Source: Anthoceros angustus | Lineage: Eukaryota; Streptophyta; Anthocerotopsida; Anthocerotales; Anthocerotaceae | Assembly (NCBI GenBank): GCA_010909165.1 | Contig: MU008180.1 | Location: 61,884-125,883 of the forward strand | Direction: 5' to 3' | DNA: 64,000 nt | Part shown: piece after piece, positions 56,643 to 64,000 of the stretch | How the letters are laid out: every line of letters begins with the position of its first letter | Position numbering within the stretch: the stretch's first letter is position 1 | Notes under the pieces: model-generated | Database searches by the model: none | What the model saw: the letters and a program-made list of their open reading frames with translations, nothing else | What the model was told of the DNA's origin: nothing | Made by a program: the position numbers and the translations under genes

Positions 56643-56904
56643 GCGCTAAGCTGCATCACGGGCTTCCATCGGCGCTCAAAGTGAAGAATAAACAATCAGA
56701 CTCAAGTGACTCGCATGAGTGCGAGCTTGGCCGGACTCGCATGAGCGCCGGTAGGTCGCTGCAGTGATGAGTAGCCGATGAAGGTCCTTTTTTTATGAAA
56801 AGAATGCACATAGCGAAGCCATGGAAAGTGGCAATACCGTTCCAGTCCAACTGCAAGTTGAAAAAGCCGCCGTAAATATCGGCCCTAATGGAAACCAGCC
56901 CTTA

Positions 56905-58225
56905 GGGGCCGGTTCACACCGGGCCTCGTGTGAGGCGGGGATCTGACAATAAGAGCCCAGCCTTCTTGTCCACGATGGCAATTTGCTCCAAGGGCATCTC
57001 ACAACGGCCATCCCCTTCCCATAAATCCGAGTCCCAAATTTTGTGTCTAAGAAAATATCGTAATTTTTATTTAACTACTTGGTTTTTTACAGCGTGTAGA
57101 ATGTTTTTGAGTTTTGTACGCGTGGATCCTGGTGGCGTGACAGCTGAGCGCACTATTGTCTCTTTGCTCATATTCTCGTGTGAAATGTTAACTAGTCCTT
57201 CTCTCTAAGATAACAGACCTTCCGGGGCACAAGGACCCTCACCCATTCACTTGCTATTTGTCTCACACATTCAGAGATGCTTCTATGGACTTACGTATGG
57301 AATGAGACTGCTGATGAATGACCCTCTCTGTATGCTGGAAAGAACCTGGGTAGGCTGGTCAGGCTATGAGAACAATGTGACTTGTTGTTACAGTGTCACT
57401 ACAGGGGTCCAGAGGGGGTGTCTACATCGTGACGGGGTTCAGCTCTCGTGAACACCAAGCCATGTTTTACACACACACACGTGAGTAGAACTCCAAGCAC
57501 AACTGACCATCAACAATTTAGCCTTCGGAGAATCACGAAACACACAACAAAGATGTGTGGGGAACTGTCCAGCTAGAATGCTGGTAGAGCCACGGCACAA
57601 GAGCTTAGAAGCTCCGCAGTGAGCAAGGGGGCATAGCCTCTTCCATTGCCGAATGTGTGTTCACCAAATTACAATGACTGCTACTTGTAGTGAAAGTCCT
57701 TGCTAAAATTGGCCCTACTTCAAACTTATGGCGCCTACTAGGATCCTAGGCACAACTAGCCATTAAGAGACGACGTTGCAAAGTCTTCTTGCTCTCAAAT
57801 AGAAAGCTTCATTCACACCACACAAATTATTTTCCTTGGTGTTTCATTCTCATCCTCGCACAGAAACATGAGTTTTTAGTTATTCATTTTAAAATTAGGT
57901 TTAAGATTGTACGTACATAAAAATATATGGAAAGCAGATATACACGAATGAAACGTTGTTTAAGTCTCTACATGTTCTGCGACTTTGACGTACCCCGTAA
58001 CTGTGGAAGTTAGTCACGTTACTTGTTATTGGTTCCAAGACGGAGGCAAGCAAGTGTCAGTTTGATCTTGCACGTTTTGCAGAAGCAAAGCAAATTGACA
58101 AGCCACGTAAGGGACACGTGCACGCACACCAATTTTCACTGTGAACGCGTTGACATCCTCGTCACCGGCCCTCGGCCAATGAATATGCCGGGTCAGGCCG
58201 GTATCAGCGCGGTGTAAACTAGTCC
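56905..58225. mobile_element. Possible non-autonomous Harbinger-like element
   Basis: GGGGCCGGTTCACACCG starts at 56905, immediately beside the end of the first Harbinger element. GGTGTAAACTAGTCC ends at 58225, whose reverse complement GGACTAGTTTACACC resembles it (about 11 of 15). They are bordered by TTA and TAA. Inside I see no gene; there is a short CA run (57471-57480). Low support. Confidence 0.35.
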
Positions 58226-58735
58226 TAAGCGAGGATTCACACTATGACGGGTCTTAATTGACCAGTCAGTGCCGCGTCACGGCTTTGCTCCGGGTGGTGA
58301 CCTACTCGAACGCCCTCGGCATTCACATATGACCGGTGGTAGTGGCTGGTGGTCGGCAAGAGTTTAGGGCGGAGTTTACTGTTGTATCGTAAAACTTACC
58401 AAACAAAATTTCTCTCATTCCCCGAACTTCTTTCACGCTCTATAATTCACTTGTGGGCACTTCATCTTGCTTACATAAAATCTGCACGTTCCCTCTTTAT
58501 CCTTATGCGAGTCAGGTCGACTGTCATTGCGCTTAGTGTTGTGGTGCAGAGCGAGTTGGAGTAGAGCTTATGCAAATTATCATGCATGAAAATGATGAGG
58601 TATATTTTTTAAAAAAATATAATAAAGTAAATTATTTAGTTTGCATGATAATTTTTTGGTCTTTATAGGCACTCAATGATACCATACTTTTAGGGTTAGT
58701 AATATTGTGTGCTATGGAGATCATATCCTCCACCC
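58226..58735. other. AT-rich spacer
   Basis: No gene; an A/T-rich tract lies at 58600-58660. Confidence 0.4.
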
Positions 58736-59400
58736 ATATGATGATGGAGCTGCTGCAACAATGATTCAATTACAGCAGGAAAAGAGATACCAAGTGGGAT
58801 ACAGAAACTCAATGGGCAATGGAACGGAGCCATATACTTGGAGACCAATTACTATCAGCATCATAAAGTGACAAGATATTCAAGCAACGTTTTTGAGTGA
58901 ACAAGGCCACATTTCAACACATATGTTCAGCGGTGGCACCACTACTTGCAAGACAAGATACTACTTTTCGGAAGGCGGTGCCAATGAACAAAAGAGTGGG
59001 AATGGCACTCTTCAGACTATCTGGTAGGGAAAGGTTGCGCACAATAGGTGATTTTTTTGGGTAGGCCAATTCTACATCATGCAAAGCAACGCATTTATTT
59101 TGTGATGCTCTGGTCTGTACACTGCATGACACTTACATATCATGGCCTAATAAGAAACAAATGGAGCGATATGCATATGAGTTTGCTAACATCAAAGGTA
59201 TGCCTTTTGTGGTGGGAGCAATCGATGGGTCACATATTCCTATCATTGGCCCTAAGGTAAACAAAGATGATTATTCTAACCAGAAAGGTTTTTATTCATA
59301 GCTATTATAATTGACAATGTCTGCCAATTGTATCATATGGGACTATGACTTTGGTTGGGCAAGAAGTTTGAACAATTGGAATCCCTTCAAACTAAGACAA
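58736..59400 (+). pseudogene. Second PIF/Harbinger transposase, decayed, plus strand
   Basis: Reading plus: APLLARQDTTFRKAVPMNKR (about 58936), RVGMALFRLSGRERLRTIGD (about 59000), an in-frame stop, then YAYEFANIKGMPFVVGAIDG and SHIPIIGPK (59170-59255), which includes the first DDE Asp in the AIDGSHI motif. Similarity fades after KGFYS at about 59295. A minus-strand frame beyond it could be the convergent ORF1. Confidence 0.85.
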
Positions 59401-59872
59401 CTTGGCTAGGAGACCCATCCTTTGAGCTCAATATGTGGCATATCGAGGCTGAAAGGATGGTTTCAGCGGACTGCAATAACATTGGAACATATATAGTACA
59501 ATATGCAGACCTACTGCATATTGTACTATATGTGGCATGCTTGAAGCACATGTGCTCTAAGTACACCACATTGATTGCAAGCCTCTCTTGGCTAAGCTCT
59601 TCATCTTGTCCAAGATGCCATCTCCTCCATATTCTCCAAAACTTGGAGATACTTAGTATCTCTCTTTGCGCTTGGAGAACAAGCATTTCTGCCTCCATCC
59701 AATGGGATAATGTAGTGGGGCAATATGCTTGAGATGGAAGACGTCCACTGGTAGTTGGATCAGGAAGGTACGCCATGAAAATTAGATATGGCAGAAGACA
59801 ATATATTTTATGCCGGATCGGGAAGACCGTAATTATGGCGGAAGATTCCAATATAGGGAGTGCAAAACTCAA
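59387..59872 (-). pseudogene. Possible convergent ORF1 of the second Harbinger element
   Basis: A 161-codon minus-strand frame with an amphipathic stretch (MEAEMLVLQAQREILSISKF, then QDEELSQERLAINVVYLEH). Its position facing the transposase copies the ORF1/transposase arrangement of the first Harbinger element. No Myb motif is readable. A 21-bp inverted repeat (59488-59533) lies inside. Confidence 0.35.
59488..59533. repeat. Hairpin, 21-bp arms
   Basis: CATATATAGTACAATATGCAG and CTGCATATTGTACTATATGTG are inverted copies around a 4-5-base loop, with one mismatch. Confidence 0.85.
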
Positions 59873-60640
59873 AAATATTAAGAGCCTTTACATCAATCAT
59901 TGTAACATGGGTTATCCATATTTTGAAACCCCCATCTAAAAAGGGGGTTCAAAACAATGGATAAATCGTGGGCTCCGGTGGTTTGGTGGGTCAAATTATA
60001 ATGAGAGTCATAAATTGCCTTGTCTTACTAGGTCCGTTTCACAAGCCAATATAACTAGAGCGAAAGGAGATCCTTTGTGAGCTAATGATGACCTTGAATG
60101 AGCAAGTGGGCGAGCTGCTGAAGGCCCATGTACCCTAGGCATCTAGAAAACAGGCACCGAAGGACTGGCTGGGCATTGAGATGCTTTTGTCGGCGCTTTT
60201 GTTGGCAGGAGGGGACCCTCGTAGCAGGGGACATCTCCATAACAAATCATCCGTGAGATGTCCCTAGCTAGCCCCGTAGTCAGGGACGCTATGTCACAAC
60301 TGTAGGAGAAGGGTGTGCGACTGTTAGCATATTCCCAAGCAATCCTCAAGGCAATCTTCCCATTTGGGTTGTTGTAAAAAATGCGAGAAAGTGGGGCTGC
60401 AGAGATGTTGAAGGAGGTGGAATCAGGCTATGATGCCTCAATGGGCCCTTTGTCCTGAACCAGTTCAAATGTGGGATACTTCTTGAAGAGCCCATGGCTC
60501 TAGGAGCTAGGGGTATGTAGCTATTGTGTAGGTGCCCAATTCTTTGTGTGGGACACTTCTTGAAGAGTTCACCAAGCGCTCTATTAGCCAGGGGTATTTA
60601 GCTATGACGTGAGGGAGAGGGTTAAGATTTAAGAACTAGA
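59873..60640. other. Spacer without supported gene
   Basis: Short frames only. Repeated phrases CTTCTTGAAGAGCCCATGGC (60477) and CTTCTTGAAGAGTTCACC (60557), each followed by GGGGTAT-x-TAGCTA, suggest a degenerate about 80-bp direct repeat. Confidence 0.4.
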
Positions 60641-60644
60641 GTCA

Positions 60645-60725
60645 TGTGCTAAGTTTGATAGTATAGTGGTAACCGGTTTCCTCACTCAAAATGGCGAGGT
60701 TGCATGTCTAGCTCCTCCCAGCTCT
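60645..60725 (+). repeat. tRNA-Asp-like SINE head
   Basis: ATAGTATAGTGGTAA (60658-60672) equals the A-box region of plant tRNA-Asp apart from its first base. A weaker B-box-like GGTTGCATGTCTA lies about 30 bases on. It does not fold to a proper tRNA by eye, so a tRNA-derived SINE or tRNA relic is more likely than a gene. Confidence 0.4.
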
Positions 60726-60799
60726 AGGGGTAGAAAAATTGTTTATTTGTTTCACATACGGGATTAGAAGGGGCAACTGACTCTGTCTGGATTTTGTGG

Positions 60800-60880
60800 C
60801 AATTCTATTGGCATGGTGGTATGTGTCTTAAGGCACATGAGCACAAGGTTGTAGGTTCAATTCTCGTTAGCTCTAGTTCG
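60800..60880 (+). repeat. Second tRNA-like relic
   Basis: A-box-like TGGCATGGTGG (60809) and B-box-like GGTTCAATTCTC (60853) at tRNA spacing, then GTTAGCTC. Probably another SINE-type tRNA-derived promoter. Confidence 0.4.
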
Positions 60881-60898
60881 ATTGATATGAGGATAATA

Positions 60899-61060
60899 GT
60901 GGATCGCAAGGACACCAAGTTGAAAGAACAACACCAAACTAGTGTCCTTCCTTGCTAGTGCAGCATCGGACTAGTCCGAAAGGTCGGGAATAGTGGATCG
61001 CAAGGACACCAAGCTGAAAGAACAACACCAAACCAGTGTCCTTCCTTGCGACGGACCTCA
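60899..61060 (+). repeat. Tandem duplication, about 90 bp per unit
   Basis: GTGGATCGCAAGGACACCAAG begins near 60899 and again near 60993, each followed by AGAACAACACCAAAC and GTGTCCTTCCTTGC. A short GGCC-rich repeat (GCCGATC-GAAAGGACGG) follows to 61115. Confidence 0.85.
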
Positions 61061-61119
61061 CCAAAAGGGCGGCGGGGCCGATCGAAAGGACGGCAGGGCC
61101 GATCCGAAAGGACGGGCAG

Positions 61120-62040
61120 TGGACCATAGGGACTGGTGCTGGACCAGGATGTGAGTCTTCTTTGGTAACCACTTTTTGAAGAAACAGAGGAAATTGTCTC
61201 AAAGTGGTTTTACGGTATGTCAATATTTTTTGAATATAAATAAATGATCAGAAAGACTTCAAATTCTAACCACAACCCGTTTTTTATGAGTTCATAATTT
61301 ATAATTTATAATTTTTTAAATATTGATATGTATAATAATTTTAATTTAGACAAAAGCTTAATGAATGACTAATGGGCAAGGTGTTTGTTAAGTGGCCACA
61401 AGCCACTTAGCAAACCCGATTGGCAGGAACGCGTTAAGGCTTGCCGTCAAGTTTCAAGACACCGACAGTCTTCGAAAGTTGGCACCTTCCACAGATTATG
61501 GCAGCTATGTCCATTTTGGCTCACGTGAATGTCGGGCAACATGTGGCCAGTCGAGCAACAACAAGTGTTCTAACAAGTGTTTGAGAGGAATCATATTGAT
61601 TATCCGAAGGAGCTATGGTATGCATGAGATTGAACGTCATGATGCCTACAGGTTCCTTATGCAAATCGGATGTAACCACTGTTACATTAATCTGGGACGG
61701 TGGAAGAAGAAGTTTTGCCACATGAGACCTCAAGCGAGATGTTATGTACATGTGCATCTGTGATATTAAAAGACGAGAAACACAAGGGTTAGCAAAATGA
61801 TGTCAACATTTTCAGAAACATGAAATCTGGAATGAACAACCTAAGTTATGAGACTATGAAGGGCTTCTGACACCAGAACAGGACGTACTGCAATAGTGCT
61901 CTCACAAGTATTTCATGAGTTGCAGGTTTTTTTCCTTGCAATACACAAACTGCACATTTGCAACAAGTAAGACTTATCTTATTTCAGCTCCTTGTGACGT
62001 TTGCATGCACACAAACTAAGGGTGCCTGAATTGTCTCAAA
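61120..62040. other. Spacer, AT-rich, with an unrecognised frame
   Basis: The plus-strand frame 61392-61763 (123 codons, Cys-rich: TCGQSSNNKCSNKCLRG, RWKKKFCHMRPQARCYVH) has no domain I know and no supporting splice or repeat context; the rest is AT-rich. Confidence 0.3.
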
Positions 62041-62045
62041 GGAAT

Positions 62046-62755
62046 TTAACTGCCTTGGAAGGTATTTCCTATAGAAAGAGAACTTACATCGTCGTGGCAC
62101 AGCAGATCCAATTCTTGGGTAAGTGTCACCGGTTTGCATGAAACATAGGCAATTTGTGGAGCCCTCAACCTCAACAAAAATTGCACCAGTTTCATGTGCA
62201 GGCCTAGCCTGTTCGCGCCTGCAAACAAAAAGATTTCAGACTAGTGCTTCTAGAATAGAAAACAAAGAGGGGAGAAATCTCACTGGCATAGGATGTAGCT
62301 TGACCTATGACCTCAACGTCAGATTGAGGTAGATCCCTTCCAAAATCAGGCGGCAGTTTGTTCAAATCTCCTTTGACGAAAGTGGCATTGTGGATGTTAT
62401 TTTGTTTGGCATTTTTGAGTGCGCAGCCACAGCTTCTGGAACCAACTCATAGCCATAGACTTGCTTCAGCCTGGAAGATCAGGTCATGTGTCACCACTTA
62501 TCTACAGCTTGCTAAACAAGATGTGTTAGATTACAGTAACTTGGGACTACATCGCTTATCTCAAGCAAAAGGGGTAACAAAAGGGCATAATTTACTCCAA
62601 AGAGAGACAACACTCACTTTTGCACCATGGTCAGACTATTTGTACCGGTGCCACAGAATAGACTGAGAAGTATCTCGCTTCTATCGGCCCTCAGATTGCA
62701 TGCATCCTCAACAAGCTTGTAAAGCACTTCTTCATGGGGACTAGATGTTGGTCAT
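62046..62755 (-). pseudogene. tRNA m5U-methyltransferase (TrmA/TRM2-like) 3' part, decayed
   Basis: Minus-strand exon-like segments: about 62750-62618 (EVLYKLVEDACNLRADRSE, then LFCGTGTNSLTM, the SAM-binding motif I), 62470-62305 (LKQVYGYELVPEAV, then after a +1 slip ALKNAKQNNIHNATFVKGD), and 62218-62088 (LGLHMKLVQFLLRLRAPQIA, then YVSCKPVTLTQELDLL, the motif around the catalytic Cys). Splice borders GT/AG are intact between them. The family makes 5-methyluridine in tRNA. The slip inside exon 2, loss of the DPP motif before GLH, missing N-terminal domain and missing C-terminal end mark it as a pseudogene fragment. The upstream end is cut at the AT-rich repeat. Confidence 0.8.
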
Positions 62756-63270
62756 CCTATTTACAACAGAATGAATAGCACAATTTGCAAGCCCATTATT
62801 TTAAGGGACCATATCATAAATATTAGAATTATCCACCTCATTAAAAACAAATTTCCTAATTTAAGTGAATAATATCTTCCCATTTTACAAAGTCATTTGT
62901 AACGTTGTGCCACGTCATCCTATTTACAACAGAATATACAACGAAAATCTACAAGCCCATTATTATAAGGGACAATATCATAAATATTGGAATTATCTAC
63001 CTCAATAAATAATTTTAAAATATTTTCCTGATTTAAGTGAATAATATCTTCCCAAAATTTTACAATGGCATTTGCAAAATCTTGCCATGTCTTTCAATTT
63101 ACAACAGAATGTACAACGCAATACACAAGGGCATTATTATAAGGGCCCAAGTCATAATTATTGTAATTATCCAAGTCAATATATATTTTAAAAAATATTT
63201 TTATTTGAAGTGAAAATATTTTTCCAATATTTTACAAAGGCAATTGCAATGGCCACGTCAAGTAAAGCCA
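62754..63270 (+). repeat. AT-rich tandem repeat, three units of about 163-175 bp
   Basis: TTTACAACAGAAT occurs near 62760, 62923 and 63098; each is followed by CATTATT-x-TAAGGG, TCATAA-TATT and AAGTGAATAATATCTTCC-like blocks in order. Units are about 80 percent alike by eye. It behaves like a small satellite or the tail of an AT-rich element. Confidence 0.9.
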
Positions 63271-63339
63271 TGTTAGCTATTTCCCCCCACCAAGTAAATC
63301 CGCAAATGTGCTGTTGGATGCCTTACTTATTTATCCACA

Positions 63340-64000
63340 GGGACAAGGCCTGACATTGCAGAGGCAGTGGGAGTTGCAAGTCAATTTATGGCTAACCCTA
63401 GACAATAGCAGTTTCAAGCCGTGAAGAGGATAATGAGGTACTTGAGTGGTACAAAGCATTGGAATTTGGTGTATCAACAGGAGCATTAGGAAGTCCGAGT
63501 GGTAGAATATTGTGATTCAGACTGGGCAAGAGATGTTGATAGTCGCAAGTCACGATCGATATGCGCGCCGAATGGGGAGCCATTTCTTGGAATAGTAGGA
63601 GACAACCTACTGGAGCTCTATCCTCTACAGAAGCAGAATATATGGCAACATGCTCTGCAGTCATGGAGGCGATATGGTTGCATAACTTGTTAGAGGAGAT
63701 GGGATTCAAGCAGAAGGAAGCAACAATAATCTTCAACGACAATCAAGGTTGCATCTTCTTAGCCAAGAATGCAACTTTTCATGCTAGAACCAAGCACATC
63801 GAAGTGAAACATCACTTCATAAGAGAGAAGGTAAAGTCAAAGGAGGTAAAGCTAGAGTATTGTCCAGGAGACATGCCGGCAGATATTTTGACCAAAGCCT
63901 TGACTTTAGAAAAACATGCTAGGTTTAGCAAGATGCCTAAAGGCATGGGCAAGCATGCTTCTTCTATAAAGGCTACGCTCTGTTTTATTAGACCCAGCCC
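63340..64000 (+). pseudogene. Ty1/copia pol 3' end (RNase H and tail), runs off the window
   Basis: Plus strand, two frames: TRPDIAEAV-like start and QAVKRIMRYLSGTKHWNLVY, then YCDSDWARDVDSRKS, then after a frameshift ALSSTEAEYMATCSAVMEA, WLHNLLEEMGF, HARTKHIEVKHHFIRE and GDMPADILTKAL. These are the RNase H and C-terminal signatures of copia elements, and differ from the copia copy at 14.35 kb, so it is a separate element. Still open at the window end. Confidence 0.9.

Larger units (their letters stand above)
36300..56901. mobile_element. PIF/Harbinger DNA transposon, interrupted by a retrotransposon
   Basis: The left terminus GGGCTGGTTTCCAT (36300-36313) and the right terminus ATGGAAACCAGCCC (56888-56901) are perfect 14-bp inverted repeats, with weaker similarity beyond (CAACTT-rich subterminal sequence). 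Left of the element is TAA and right is TTA, so the usual 3-bp TWA duplication is present only with one mismatch. Excluding the 17.8-kb retroelement and one TSD copy, the transposon is about 2.8 kb. It encodes a Myb/trihelix-like ORF1 (plus) and a DDE transposase (minus) that converge, as in many plant Harbinger elements. Both ORFs are damaged. Confidence 0.85.

Noticed and set aside
36297-56904. Clean TAA target duplication of the Harbinger element
   Set aside because: Left border is TAA but right is TTA; only the inverted repeats are firm, so I do not list a target duplication.
60645-60725. Functional tRNA-Asp gene
   Set aside because: Only the A-box region matches; the acceptor stem and B box are not consistent with a folded tRNA.
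62754-63270. CRISPR-like array
   Set aside because: Units are contiguous and about 163-175 bp with no short repeat/spacer alternation; it is an AT-rich tandem repeat in a eukaryotic setting.

Overview
The window looks like nuclear DNA of a seedless land plant. Four well-formed host genes (an RHD3-type ER-shaping GTPase, a plastid FDC2-type ferredoxin, a plant DOXC 2-oxoglutarate oxygenase and an EH-domain TPLATE-complex subunit) have plant architecture. Their introns are consistently short, about 70-215 bp. A lycophyte such as Selaginella is my best guess, with a bryophyte as the alternative; this is inference.

Layout. 1-15.3 kb is repeat-rich: a decayed minus-strand frame, a 350-bp tandem repeat, and a broken plus-strand gene. 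That gene carries a ParB-like motif and an N4/N6 DNA-methyltransferase-like C-terminus, and is split by a 4.8-kb solo LTR. Decayed Ty1/copia gag and pol pieces follow. 15.5-36.0 kb is a host gene island: an unresolved SR/Pro-rich gene (minus), a 1436-residue coiled-coil gene (minus), RHD3 (22 exons, plus), a 2OG oxygenase (minus), FDC2 (6 exons, plus) and the EH protein (13 exons, plus). Exon junctions were placed by splice sites and checked by phase.

36.3-56.9 kb is a nest. A PIF/Harbinger DNA transposon (TIR GGGCTGGTTTCCAT at both ends; a Myb/trihelix-like ORF1 on plus, a DDE transposase on minus) has been invaded by a 17.8-kb Ty3/gypsy retrotransposon. The LTRs are exceptionally long (5817 and 5587 bp) and a clean 5-bp target duplication, ATACT, flanks the element. 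The retroelement reads on the minus strand: gag-like, duplicated protease, RT, RNase H, integrase, with many frameshifts. The insertion splits the Harbinger ORF1 exactly in frame.

56.9-64 kb holds a possible non-autonomous Harbinger-like element, a second decayed Harbinger transposase, tRNA-derived SINE-like pieces, a decayed tRNA-m5U-methyltransferase (TrmA/TRM2-like) gene, an AT-rich tandem repeat and the 3' end of a copia pol.

A recurring theme is tandem segment duplication at many scales (about 70 bp three times in unrelated places; 316 bp, 350 bp, 730 bp, 1.0, 1.1 and 1.3 kb). Most of the larger ones lie in repeats and differ between copies of the same LTR. The host genes in the island are largely intact, while the repeat regions are full of small indels.
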